DNA of 57,631 nt from Sulfurovum sp. (GCA_027062365.1 JAMOTK010000006.1:1-57631); one strand, 5' to 3'. Counted from the first letter of the stretch, positions 18,475 through 27,585 are shown. Program-made: numbers and translations. The notes: generated by a model from the sequence alone, not told the origin.

Positions 18475-19617
18475 TTATATTTTTCCTTTTATATATTTGG
18501 CACAACTATACGCAGACGAAAAAGCCCATTGAAAGTTGTACCCCCCTAATCTACCTGTGACATCCAATACCTCACCCAAAAAGTAAAGCCCCTCTTCTTT
18601 TTTACTCATCATACTTCTATTATCAACTTCATCGCTACAGACACCACCTTTGGTTACTTCTGCTTTACTATAGCCAAATGTACCTGCTGGAGCAAAGCTA
18701 TAGTGACTTAAAGTATGTAACTTTTCTAACTCTACAGGGGTAAATGTATGATAAGGTTTGTCTTCTAGTCCCATCTGTAACAAAAAAGCTTTACTCACAC
18801 GCTTTGGCATAGAAAGCAGTGACGATATTTGTTTTTTACTTCCTTGTACAGATTTCCATGAGAAATGGGGTAAAAAGTTGATACTTATTTTACCTTTTTC
18901 CCAATACAGTGACGCATCTAGCACAGCAGGACCACTCATACCTTTGTGAGCAAAGAGTAATGCCCCAGAACATATATGACCTTGTATATCGATGCTCACT
19001 TGCGTAGAAACACCTGAAAGCTCTTTGAAAAAGAACTGCTCTTTTTGTACGGTAAACCCTACAAGTGCTGGAGCAGTTTTGGCAATACTATGCCCAAAAT
19101 GTGTAGCAATATCATAGCCTATACTACTCGCACCCAAAGCAGGAAAACTCAATCCTCCTGAGGCAATGACCACACTCTTTGAAGTATAGCTATTTTTAGT
19201 TGTTTTGATATGAAATAGACCCTCTACTTTGTCTACAGAGATAACTTTTTCATTGAGTATGATAGTCTGTTTTTTAGATTCTTTAGTCAAAATATTGAGT
19301 AATTCTTTGGATGAATCTTGACAAAAGTATTGGGTTTCTTTACGTAAGGTTGGCTCTAATCCTTGTCTCTCTAGCCATTTTAGTAGGGATTTTTCATTAA
19401 ATGCTTTCAGAGAAGGGGCGATAAAATCTTTATCCCCTAGATAATATTCTGTACCCATTTTAGTATTGGTAATATTACACTTACCTCCACCAGAGACGAG
19501 TATTTTTGCACCTAGTTTTGCATTGTTTTCTATGACTAACACAGTTTGATTAGGTAGCAATGAAGCCAACATCAATGCACTAGCTCCACCCCCGATGATA
19601 ATAATAGGATAATTCAT
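18475..19617 (-). CDS. HI0933/YhiN-family FAD-dependent oxidoreductase
   Basis: A 380-residue flavoprotein. The dinucleotide-binding motif IIIGGGASALMLASLL is at the N-terminus, the family motif KILVSGGGKCNITNTKM follows at about residues 37-53, and a C-terminal GEVLDVTGRLGGYNFQWAFSSAY motif closes the FAD site. Members of this BaiN/HI0933 family are oxidoreductases of largely unknown substrate. A few act on bile-acid intermediates, so no physiological reaction is claimed. It lies between a 53-residue gene and the transpeptidase pair and is likely part of the same transcript. Length is normal for the family. Confidence 0.88.
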   Translation of the reverse strand: MNYPIIIIGGGASALMLASLLPNQTVLVIENNAKLGAKILVSGGGKCNITNTKMGTEYYLGDKDFIAPSLKAFNEKSLLKWLERQGLEPTLRKETQYFCQDSSKELLNILTKESKKQTIILNEKVISVDKVEGLFHIKTTKNSYTSKSVVIASGGLSFPALGASSIGYDIATHFGHSIAKTAPALVGFTVQKEQFFFKELSGVSTQVSIDIQGHICSGALLFAHKGMSGPAVLDASLYWEKGKISINFLPHFSWKSVQGSKKQISSLLSMPKRVSKAFLLQMGLEDKPYHTFTPVELEKLHTLSHYSFAPAGTFGYSKAEVTKGGVCSDEVDNRSMMSKKEEGLYFLGEVLDVTGRLGGYNFQWAFSSAYSCAKYIKGKI

Positions 19618-19621
19618 ATAT

Positions 19622-19783
19622 TTATCTTTTAAATAATTCTACAAATTTAGTCCATAAAGATTCTTTAAAGACACCTCGTTTATACTCATCATTCGCCTCT
19701 TTATGAGCATGTGCTGACAAGACATGTTTATCTAGCTTTTTATTGGCTTTTTTTAGTTGTATGGGTTCAAAATTAATCTGCAT
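19622..19783 (-). CDS. 53-residue protein overlapping the motor-associated OmpA gene
   Basis: An ORF of 53 codons that begins with the ATG at 19783, inside the last codons of the OmpA-domain gene (11-base overlap), and ends just before the flavoprotein start. The protein starts MQINFEPIQLKKANKKLDKH and ends WTKFVELFKR: charged, probably helical, no membrane span. Overlap with the upstream stop implies translational coupling. The tight packing leaves no other explanation for the gap, which supports a real gene. No family is recognised. It may be a small accessory of the MotA/MotB-like pair upstream. Confidence 0.6.
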   Translation of the reverse strand: MQINFEPIQLKKANKKLDKHVLSAHAHKEANDEYKRGVFKESLWTKFVELFKR

Positions 19784-21095
19784 CTAATACTTTCTCTATC
19801 TCATTCATTGCTTGTTCATTTTTGAGTCTAAATTTAATCTCTATACGCCTTGATGCTTCTTTGTCTTCTTTACCATCTTTAGTAATAATATCAAGATAGG
19901 CTCTACCTGATGCTGTCATCATTGGTCTAATGTTATGCCTTTTGGTAAAATCTAAAGTCAATAGATACTCCATGACGGATAAAGCACGTTTTTGAGAAAG
20001 ATTTAAATTGTAAATGTATGTACCATCACTATCGGTATGCCCTTCAATGATAATTTTATCAAGGTGTGGCTTAATCTCTTTGTTTTCAACCAATGTACCA
20101 ATATAGTCTTCAAATGCTCGTTTTAATGACATTTTTGCTTCTGATTTTAAAGCAGATGTCCCTGAATCAAATAATATATTCGAAGCCAAACGCAAAGAAC
20201 CTGTCTTCTTATCTATATCAATATTATCCCCTAAAGCACTCTTAAGTGCTGCAACTACTTTGAGCTTGATACCAGTAAGTGATTTTATCTTTGCTTTTTG
20301 GGCTTGTAGATTGACTAAAAGTGTGTCATACTTTGTCTTTTTTTCATCTACAGCATTGAGTATTTCTAAAAGTTTTTCATCTTTTAATTGAGCTGTCTTT
20401 TTTGCATTGGTGAGCTGATTTGAAAGTATAATCACTTTACCCTCATAATCACTAAGTATTTTTTTCTCTTTGTCTAATGCTTTTTTGCTATGTTGTAAAT
20501 CTTCTTTATTTTTAGAAAGTACTCTTTGGACAATGACTATTTTATTGTTCAGTTCTGATTCTCTGTTTTTAGATTCAAGAAGCATTTTATTGAGCTTGTC
20601 TATCTCACCAATTTTGAGCTTTAACATACGTTCATTGTGTGATAAAGAGGTATCTTTGGCTAATATCATGCGTTCTTTTTTCTCTAATTGAGACTCTTTT
20701 TGAGAAAGGAGATTTTTGTTTTTAGAGATTTCTAACTCTTTTTTGAATATTTCAGACTCTTTTTTAGAAAGCAAATCTTTACTTTGAGAAATTTCCATAT
20801 CTTTTTTAGAAAGTAATGCTTTATTTTCTGTGATATAAGAGTTCTTTTCATCAATGAGTACTTTACTCTTAGCCAAAGTATCACGTACTTCATTGAGTCT
20901 TATTTCTTTCTCTTTAAGTTCTGTGGAAAGTGTACTTAAGGTATCTTCTTTGTTATGTAAGTCAGATTTTAAGATGATAGACTTAGAGATAATAGCACCT
21001 ATCAATAAAATAAAAACAAAAAGTAATCCTGCCATTAAATCGGCATAAGAAATCCAAAAGTTACTCTCTTCCTGTGCAGTGTCTTTTCTAAACAT
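19773..21095 (-). CDS. MotB/ZorB-like OmpA-domain protein with long coiled coil
   Basis: A 440-residue protein. Residues 13-38 form one membrane span with the motor-type motif FWISYADLMAGLLFVFILL, where Asp19 corresponds to the proton-carrying aspartate of MotB/ZorB proteins. Residues about 40-285 are a very regular coiled coil with LSKKESEI- and LSQKESQLE-type repeats. Residues about 300-430 are an OmpA peptidoglycan-binding domain (IIEGHTDSDG). It should anchor an ion-driven stator to the cell wall, with the MotA/ExbB-like partner encoded five bases upstream. The W-I-S-Y-A-D-L-M signature matches Zorya-type ZorB, but ZorC, ZorD or ZorE neighbours are absent, so a defence role is not supported. 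Confidence 0.85.
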   Translation of the reverse strand: MFRKDTAQEESNFWISYADLMAGLLFVFILLIGAIISKSIILKSDLHNKEDTLSTLSTELKEKEIRLNEVRDTLAKSKVLIDEKNSYITENKALLSKKDMEISQSKDLLSKKESEIFKKELEISKNKNLLSQKESQLEKKERMILAKDTSLSHNERMLKLKIGEIDKLNKMLLESKNRESELNNKIVIVQRVLSKNKEDLQHSKKALDKEKKILSDYEGKVIILSNQLTNAKKTAQLKDEKLLEILNAVDEKKTKYDTLLVNLQAQKAKIKSLTGIKLKVVAALKSALGDNIDIDKKTGSLRLASNILFDSGTSALKSEAKMSLKRAFEDYIGTLVENKEIKPHLDKIIIEGHTDSDGTYIYNLNLSQKRALSVMEYLLTLDFTKRHNIRPMMTASGRAYLDIITKDGKEDKEASRRIEIKFRLKNEQAMNEIEKVLDAD

Positions 21096-21100
21096 CTATG

Positions 21101-22207
21101 TTACTTTTCTTGCTGTTTGAGTGTTGCCATATTTCTCAAAATCAATTGATTTTGTTCTGAGACGATACGTGCAAAGGTAGCTAGTTTTTCTACTGCTTGT
21201 CCTAGCTCTCCATCTATCTTATCAAAGGTTCTATCTACCGAATCATCAAAATAACTCATAGACTTTTGAAGACTTTTGGCATTTTCATTAAATCCTGCAA
21301 TATTTTTTTCCATGGATTGTACGGCAAATACACTCTCTTTTCGTGTTTCTACTTTATCGAGTGTTTGACGCAATTCAGAAGATGCTTCTTGCATGTGTAC
21401 AGTCAGTTTAGTAAAGCTATTGGTCGTATCATTGATGATGGTTGTAAAGTTTTTAAGATACTGTTCATTGAGTTCTTTAATGAAGTCAAGGTTAAATGTT
21501 TCTTTAAGCGTTTGTACAATCTGCTGGTCTTTTAGCTCTGATTGCATGTGTTGGTGCTTGATAAGTTCAGAACTTTTCCAAACACGCTTACCATACGTTT
21601 TTTCTAAGTCATAGATTTGTCTATCTACCTTAGCCACACCTCTTTTTTCAAAATACGTCCATATAAGAGAAAGCATAATACCATAAATAGAAGCATAAAA
21701 AGCTGTACCTATCCCTGAGAGTAAAAGAGAAATTTCACGGTCTAATGACCCTAAGTCTTGTACAGAAAAATCAGGCATAGAAAGTGCGATAGCGATAAAT
21801 GTACCCAAAATACCCAACATAGGAAAGACAGAAGAAGCCACACGTGCAAAATTGTCATTACGTATATCTTGATAATATTCTGATATAAAATCTTTGACAT
21901 TCAAAGTAGATTTGGTTTTACCCATGATAGTAAGGGCATTTGCACGAAGTGCGACTTGTAAGTCTGATTCCATCTCAACAAAAGAACCTTTCATCTGACA
22001 GACAGAATAATTGGCATTGTGTTTGACAAAAAATGCAAAGACAACAAAGATAAAAGCGACAATCCCTAAAGTATGCAATTCAACATTTAAAGAAAAAATA
22101 TCAAAATAAGCCAATACCAAACCAAGTAAAAATAAAAAAGGTATCAATAAGATAGCCAAAGAGTGAGATATACATGAAGTGCTATTTTGTTTATCAAATT
22201 GTTGCAT
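21101..22207 (-). CDS. MotA/TolQ/ExbB-like channel protein
   Basis: A 368-residue inner-membrane protein. Four hydrophobic segments lie near residues 14-37, 43-62, 125-150 and 162-186. The third and fourth carry the channel-type sequences VASSVFPMLGILGTFIAIALSM and LLSGIGTAFYASIYGIMLSL. A long C-terminal cytoplasmic helix (about 230-368) is predicted to form a coiled-coil tail, as in ZorA-type stators. It pairs with the downstream MotB/ZorB-like protein. The pair should couple ion flow to mechanical work across the envelope. It is not flagellar MotA, which is shorter and lacks this tail. Promoter probably lies in the AT-rich 22208-22324 gap. Confidence 0.85.
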   Translation of the reverse strand: MQQFDKQNSTSCISHSLAILLIPFLFLLGLVLAYFDIFSLNVELHTLGIVAFIFVVFAFFVKHNANYSVCQMKGSFVEMESDLQVALRANALTIMGKTKSTLNVKDFISEYYQDIRNDNFARVASSVFPMLGILGTFIAIALSMPDFSVQDLGSLDREISLLLSGIGTAFYASIYGIMLSLIWTYFEKRGVAKVDRQIYDLEKTYGKRVWKSSELIKHQHMQSELKDQQIVQTLKETFNLDFIKELNEQYLKNFTTIINDTTNSFTKLTVHMQEASSELRQTLDKVETRKESVFAVQSMEKNIAGFNENAKSLQKSMSYFDDSVDRTFDKIDGELGQAVEKLATFARIVSEQNQLILRNMATLKQQEK

Positions 22208-22324
22208 TTAGTGTCCTAAAAGTGATTTTTGTATAATTTTTATCATAGTAAAACCATTATATCTAAAATCTATAAATGAAACATAAAAATAATTATATTT
22301 ACAGATAAACATCTAAAATCTCGT

Positions 22325-22918
22325 TTAAGCCCTCTTACCCAACCACCTCATCAAATCAGCCATTAATTTTTGGATGGCTTTATTGGTAGCATAGGCATAT
22401 CCTTTGGCATCGGTGCTAGGTGTAGGTTCTTGATAAGAGAATTTTTGTTGTTTGATTAATCCTCCTGTATCTGCGTCTATGAGGGTAAATTGTATCAAGA
22501 CGATAGCATGGGATTGTTCTCCTCGTACTCTATGTTCAAAGGCAAATACTTGACTCTCTAATCTATAATTTTCTCGTAGTGTACTCGTATCTGATAAGAC
22601 AGCTTTAAAAAATTTACTTCGTTCAAGACTCTCTATCAAGGTAACTTGTAAAAGTTTGCTCATTTCATTTGACCACTCTGAATTGAGATAGGTTCCCCTA
22701 TCATTGATACTATAAGAAAAATTCATCTTATGTGACATCTCTTCTCTAAGACTTTGAGGGTAAGAGACTTTGACAATCTTATGACGATACTGCTTGGCAT
22801 TTGTAGCCCTCGTCTCTATGATGTCTATGCTATCTATCGTATAGGTTTGAAGCATTGGTGCTTTGGTACATGCTGTGACACTGAGCCATAGCAGTATAAC
22901 TATTATTATTTTTTTCAT
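22325..22918 (-). CDS. ABC-type transport auxiliary lipoprotein (PqiC-like)
   Basis: A 197-residue lipoprotein: the signal stretch ends in LWLSVTAC (Cys17). The mature region matches the ABC_trans_aux pattern, beginning LQTYTIDSIDI and carrying VKVSYPQSLREE, then LEGYR-like LRENYRLESQVFAFEH. Such proteins sit in the outer membrane or periplasm as accessory partners of MCE-domain lipid transporters. The gene overlaps the MCE gene by four bases and is the last gene of the Mla-type operon. It replaces the soluble MlaC and MlaA, neither of which is seen nearby. Confidence 0.82.
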   Translation of the reverse strand: MKKIIIVILLWLSVTACTKAPMLQTYTIDSIDIIETRATNAKQYRHKIVKVSYPQSLREEMSHKMNFSYSINDRGTYLNSEWSNEMSKLLQVTLIESLERSKFFKAVLSDTSTLRENYRLESQVFAFEHRVRGEQSHAIVLIQFTLIDADTGGLIKQQKFSYQEPTPSTDAKGYAYATNKAIQKLMADLMRWLGKRA

Positions 22919-23868
22919 TCTCCTGGTCCCCTTCTGGATTTTCTTGATTTGAAAAAGAGATTACTTGGGTTGTCTCCTAGATCTTTGCTCATGCTGTTGA
23001 GTTGTGTGAGTAAAATTTCTATATCGATAAGCATCGGTTCAAGTATCTTTTTGAGATTATAGTCTCCTCTGTCTAGGCTTCGCTCTACCTTACGTGTCAT
23101 ACGGTTAAAGTTTTTACTCGTTTGCATAATCTTTTCAATGGTAGGCACAGTCACTTCTTTTATCTCTAAAAAGTTTTTTTGCATTTGGCTAAAGTCTTGT
23201 GTGGCTTCTATAAACTTTTCATTGATACTTCGCATCGATACCCTAAACGCATCTAAAGTGACATTGGTTTCATTCATAACCATAATAGCTTTATTCTCTA
23301 CCTCTTCACTCTTTTTGGTTACAGTTTCTACATTACTAAGTATCATCTCAATGCTTTTTATATTTTTATCAGAGAGTAGTTTCTGACTTTGAGAGAGAAT
23401 CCTATCCAATTTTTCACTCATACTTTCAAGATTGGTTTTGAGTGTACCAAGCAAAGAAATCTTTGTTTGGATTAAAGGGATATAAGTAGCAGTAGGTTCT
23501 AATAAATGGGCTTCATTCGTACCCCCATCTATCTCTATAGACAAAAGTCCTGTGACACCTAGCATCTGTGTCGATGCCCTCATGTCTTCTTTGATAGGTA
23601 TCTCTTTTTGAATATCCAATAATATCTCAATCATCTCTATATTTTTAGGATTGATACGGATTTGCTTCACACGTCCTATATCCACCCCTCTAAATTTAAC
23701 ACTAGAGTCTTTAGACAACCCTGCGATAGACTCTTTCATCTCTATCCTATAGGTATTATAGTCCTCTTCTAATCCATATTTTGCCAACCAAAAAGCAAAC
23801 CATACCATGCCTACCCCAAAGAGTACTACAAATAGACCTACGATAGTATAATTGACTTTGCTATACAT
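22915..23868 (-). CDS. mlaD: MlaD-family MCE substrate-binding protein
   Basis: A 317-residue protein anchored by one N-terminal span (about residues 8-28). The MCE/MlaD domain follows at about 36-115, with SIAGLSKDSSVKFRGVDIGRV and the GVTGLLSIEIDGG strand. A long helical C-terminal part ends with a polar tail. MCE proteins form hexameric rings or tubes that carry phospholipids between the membranes. The gene overlaps the ATPase gene upstream by eight bases and the lipoprotein gene downstream by four, so permease, ATPase, MCE protein and lipoprotein are one transcriptional unit. Confidence 0.92.
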   Translation of the reverse strand: MYSKVNYTIVGLFVVLFGVGMVWFAFWLAKYGLEEDYNTYRIEMKESIAGLSKDSSVKFRGVDIGRVKQIRINPKNIEMIEILLDIQKEIPIKEDMRASTQMLGVTGLLSIEIDGGTNEAHLLEPTATYIPLIQTKISLLGTLKTNLESMSEKLDRILSQSQKLLSDKNIKSIEMILSNVETVTKKSEEVENKAIMVMNETNVTLDAFRVSMRSINEKFIEATQDFSQMQKNFLEIKEVTVPTIEKIMQTSKNFNRMTRKVERSLDRGDYNLKKILEPMLIDIEILLTQLNSMSKDLGDNPSNLFFKSRKSRRGPGE

Positions 23869-24634
23869 CTTTTACCTTGTCTTTAAATCTCTCTTTGGTA
23901 TATTCATTTTTAAAAAATGCTTCTACAAAAGGATGTTTAGATTGTAGCACATTTTCCAAAGTTCCTTCTGCTACCACCTTTTTGTCTGCCAAAATTGCCA
24001 TACGGTCAACGATAGAAAAGATACTCTCCAAATCATGTGTAATCATGACCACAGTAATCCCCAATAAATCACGTAAGTCTTTAATCAATGTATCAAAATT
24101 CCTAGCCCCAATAGGGTCAAGTCCTGAAGTAGGCTCATCCAAAAACAGAAGCTTAGGCTCTATAGCCAATGCCCTAGCCAATGCAGCCCGTTTTACCATG
24201 CCTCCAGAAAGCTCAGAGGGGTACAATGCCCCTACATGTGGGTCTAGTCCTACCAATGCTAGTTTAGAGTATACCAGTTTACGTCTCATTTTGGGTGAGA
24301 TATTGGTATATTCTTTAAGCTGTACTTCGATATTTTCAGCGATAGTCAAAGAAGAAAACAATGCCCCAAACTGAAACAACACCCCCCAATCTGTACGCAA
24401 AGACTGTGCATCTTTAAAACTAATATGGTTTAAAGTCTTACCCAATACCACGACTTTTCCTGCATGAGGCTCTAAAAGCATAATCATCTCTTTCATCAAG
24501 ACCGATTTACCTGACCCACTCTCTCCTAAGATACTATAGATTTCATGTGTATTGATATGCAAACTAAGCCCATCATGGATAGTACGCTCTCCAAATTTGG
24601 TCACGATATTTTCTACCTCTATGATAGGACTCAT
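23861..24634 (-). CDS. mlaF: MlaF-like ABC transporter ATPase
   Basis: A 257-residue ATPase. Walker A is GESGSGKSVLMKE, the ABC signature is LSGGMVKRAALARALA (the MlaF-type variant with GGM), and Walker B is LLFLDEPTSGLDP, followed by a switch histidine in ITHDLES. It drives lipid movement through the MlaE permease encoded upstream. The start overlaps the permease stop by four bases. The C-terminal extension (KNEYTKERFKDKVKDV) is short. Nothing is missing from the catalytic set. Direction of transport cannot be deduced. Confidence 0.94.
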   Translation of the reverse strand: MSPIIEVENIVTKFGERTIHDGLSLHINTHEIYSILGESGSGKSVLMKEMIMLLEPHAGKVVVLGKTLNHISFKDAQSLRTDWGVLFQFGALFSSLTIAENIEVQLKEYTNISPKMRRKLVYSKLALVGLDPHVGALYPSELSGGMVKRAALARALAIEPKLLFLDEPTSGLDPIGARNFDTLIKDLRDLLGITVVMITHDLESIFSIVDRMAILADKKVVAEGTLENVLQSKHPFVEAFFKNEYTKERFKDKVKDV

Positions 24635-25734
24635 AATCCTAACTCCGTATAGAGTACAGAAAAGAGTGCATCACAAGCAATGACCAAGAAAATAGAATTT
24701 ACCACCGAAGCAGTCGTTTGTAGTCCGATGCTCTCGGTATTGTTTGAGACTTTAAAGCCCCTAAAACATCCTATAGTAGCGATAATAAAGGCAAATACAG
24801 GGGCTTTTATCATCCCTAAAAGATAATGTTTTACTTCTAGTACTTCATACAGTCTTTCTAAAAATTGTGTCATAGAGATACCCAACTGTAACTGCGAAGC
24901 TACCATACCCCCAAAGATACCTAGTATATCAGAGAAAAACACCAACAAAGGTAAGGCTATCATCAAAGCAAATACACGAGGTAAAACCAAAAAGGCATAA
25001 GGATCAAAGCCCATCGTACGCATAGCAGCAATCTCTTCGGTAATCTTCATCGCCCCAATCTCAGCAGTATACGCAGACCCACTACGCCCTGCGATGACAA
25101 TAGCCGTTATCATAGGACCCAACTCTCTTGTGATGGAGATTCCTACCGTATCCACGATAAACATATCAGCCCCAAACTTAGCCAACTGTACCGAACCTTG
25201 ATAGGAGATAACCATCCCTACCAAAAAAGAAGTAAGCCCAATAATCATCAAAGCATTAAAGCCAGATTGATGGATATGATAGATTATTTCTTTAAATCTA
25301 AAGTCTTTAGGTCGGATAAAGATATTGAAAAAAGACATCAAAAGATGCCCTAAAAAGTTAATAAAATCACGTATATCAGACAAGGTATCAAATATCTTTT
25401 TGCCAATATTTTCAAAAAAATTAACCTTTTTAGGATGTATCACATCTGTGGTATCTTTTTTGAGTAAACGATACATCTCTTTTTGCTGTGAAGTATAGCC
25501 CAACACCTCCACCTCTGTATACTTCTTAAAATGTTCAAAGTACTCTATAAAAAGCAATATCCCAGCCGAATCAAAGGCTTTTATATCAGACATATCCCAT
25601 ATAATCTTTTGTTTACAAGATGTTTTAGACAATTTTTTTTCAATCTGACGCACACTCTGCAAAGTCCAATCTCCTTGAGAGATAAGCTTAAGATGTTGCT
25701 GATGTACCTCATATTTTAAATAAATCTTTTTCAT
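24631..25734 (-). CDS. mlaE: MlaE-family permease with N-terminal STAS (MlaB-like) domain
   Basis: A 367-residue protein. Residues about 1-95 form a STAS domain (IIWDMSDIKAFDSAGILLFIEYF), which in other bacteria is the separate MlaB regulator. Residues about 120-367 are the MlaE permease with ITRELGPMITAIVIAGRSGSAYTAEIGAMKITEEI, the diagnostic loop of the family. It sits in the inner membrane and pairs with MlaF. It is the first gene of the operon. The fused STAS-permease layout is common in campylobacterotal and other non-enteric Mla systems. Confidence 0.93.
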   Translation of the reverse strand: MKKIYLKYEVHQQHLKLISQGDWTLQSVRQIEKKLSKTSCKQKIIWDMSDIKAFDSAGILLFIEYFEHFKKYTEVEVLGYTSQQKEMYRLLKKDTTDVIHPKKVNFFENIGKKIFDTLSDIRDFINFLGHLLMSFFNIFIRPKDFRFKEIIYHIHQSGFNALMIIGLTSFLVGMVISYQGSVQLAKFGADMFIVDTVGISITRELGPMITAIVIAGRSGSAYTAEIGAMKITEEIAAMRTMGFDPYAFLVLPRVFALMIALPLLVFFSDILGIFGGMVASQLQLGISMTQFLERLYEVLEVKHYLLGMIKAPVFAFIIATIGCFRGFKVSNNTESIGLQTTASVVNSIFLVIACDALFSVLYTELGL

Positions 25735-25916
25735 TTTAGTATTACTTTCCCTTCAAGCCTTACCCTTATTCTACTATAAGCTTATCCAATCTCTCTTTAA
25801 GTTCTCCTACTGCAAAGGTTTTACACCATGAGAACTACAAAATATCTCTCTGACTTTATATTGAGTTATATCATCACTTCTAACAAGATGTAAGCAATTA
25901 TAATATATAAAATTAA

Positions 25917-27507
25917 TTTCTAAACCACCTACACGGCAGTCAACTGGTGCTATCATCGGGCAGAGGACAATCTTCATTTCTAAACCACCTACACGGTAGT
26001 CAACACGAAGTTAAAAAGAGGTATTTTGAGTTAAATTTTCTAAACCACCTACACGGTAGTCAACAACTACTGTTCTTCATACTCTAGCTAAGGGTATTTC
26101 TAAACCACCTACACGGTAGTCAACTGCATGGTGCCTATTATTTAACCACCTGGTATTTTCTAAACCACCTACACGGTAGTCAACTGCCACTTCAGCGATA
26201 CAACACTTTCCCACTTTTTCTAAACCACCTACACGGTAGTCAACATACAAAAATGCTCAAAGACTGCCAAGAATTTTTTCTAAACCACCTACACGGTAGT
26301 CAACGTTAAAGTGTCTATGAATAGTGAGCCAATTAATTTCTAAACCACCTACACGGTAGTCAACGCTATTTCCAAATTCTTCTATCGCTCTTTAATTTTC
26401 TAAACCACCTACACGGTAGTCAACATATTCGCATCTTTTGCATTGTTTTCTCATAATTTCTAAACCACCTACACGGTAGTCAACATAGAGAGTGATGAAA
26501 TACGCTATACCTTGGCATTTCTAAACCACCTACACGGTAGTCAACATGATGATAGTATTATTGCTGATGTTTATGATTTTCTAAACCACCTACACGGTAG
26601 TCAACAGTATATGAAAGTGTGGTACGCCGTCCTTGTGGTTTCTAAACCACCTACACGGTAGTCAACGTAGATACGTTTGTAAGTACTTCACTCTCAATTT
26701 TCTAAACCACCTACACGGTAGTCAACCTGTGATGTTCTCTAATACAGCCTTATACTTTTTTCTAAACCACCTACACGGTAGTCAACGGTAGTATGATGAA
26801 AAAAATTTACTACGAAGTTTTCTAAACCACCTACACGGTAGTCAACCAATACTAATAATAGCAATAAAACAAACAAAATTTCTAAACCACCTACACGGTA
26901 GTCAACAATGCAAAAGACGAAAGCCAAAGAGAGGTTAATTTCTAAACCACCTACACGGTAGTCAACATTAATCCCCATTTTCATGTTTTTTTGTAGCCTT
27001 TTCTAAACCACCTACACGGTAGTCAACCAAACAATGTCTACAAAGCTAAAGCCATACTATTTCTAAACCACCTACACGGTAGTCAACGAAATACAGTTTT
27101 AGTAGATGATGAAGATTTCTTTCTAAACCACCTACACGGTAGTCAACCTCTGGCAATAAAGCCATCAAAACCCCCAATATTTCTAAACCACCTACACGGT
27201 AGTCAACTGCGTCAGGATAGATGTTAATTATCCTTTGTGTTTCTAAACCACCTACACGGTAGTCAACCGTTGGAACTTCTACTGTTGCCACTTGCGTCAT
27301 TTCTAAACCACCTACACGGTAGTCAACATAATGCTTTCAGTGGTATACATTTGCATAGTTTTCTAAACCACCTACACGGTAGTCAACAATAGTTTGATAG
27401 ATAGAGGTTTACTACGTGATTTCTAAACCACCTACACGGTAGTCAACCTGGTGGTGGAGTTGTTTCATTATTCTCTGGTTTTCTAAACCACCTACACGGT
27501 AGTCAAC
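25917..27507 (-). CRISPR. Type I-F CRISPR array, 27 repeats and 26 spacers
   Basis: Twenty-seven 28-bp repeats are spaced by 32-bp spacers, with three spacers of 33. In transcript sense (minus strand) the repeat begins GTTGACTACC and ends GGTTTAGAAA, close to known I-F repeats, and forms the I-F stem ACUACC/GGUGGU. The copy at 25917 has one substitution (CAGTCAAC for TAGTCAAC on the plus strand), as expected at the old, leader-distal end. The leader is therefore at the 27507 side, next to cas6f. Several spacers resemble the inovirus prophage in this window (see findings). The ORFs that run through the array are artefacts of the regular repeat. Confidence 0.99.
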
Positions 27508-27585
27508 TGTAACTTTTTACTCTGAAATCACGGTATAGCTTACTCTGTGGGTATTTTACCCTATTTTACCAATGTTTTATATTAA
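27508..27585 (-). promoter_or_regulatory. CRISPR leader
   Basis: An AT-rich stretch between the cas6f-side hairpin and the first (newest) repeat. On the minus strand it contains ATATAAAAC and two TAAAATA(G/C) elements that could serve as -10 boxes for array transcription toward lower coordinates. Its leader role follows from array polarity: the degenerate repeat is at the opposite end. An integration-host-factor site was not identified. Confidence 0.65.

Noticed and set aside
19773-22207. Zorya defence system
   Set aside because: Only ZorA-like and ZorB-like proteins are present; no ZorC, ZorD helicase or ZorE nuclease lies on either side.
26699-26758. Possible match of a spacer to the Walker A region of the Zot gene (42107-42136)
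   Set aside because: Only 11 consecutive bases agree, the rest is poor and no CC PAM is present.
26907-26938. Possible match of a spacer to the pIII signal peptide codons (43806-43837)
   Set aside because: About 21 of 32 bases match, but the region is T-rich and the flanking bases are not CC.
26739-27300. ORFs running through the CRISPR array with repeated VDYRVGGLE
   Set aside because: They result from the 60-base period of repeats and spacers staying in frame; the peptide repeat is the translated CRISPR repeat.
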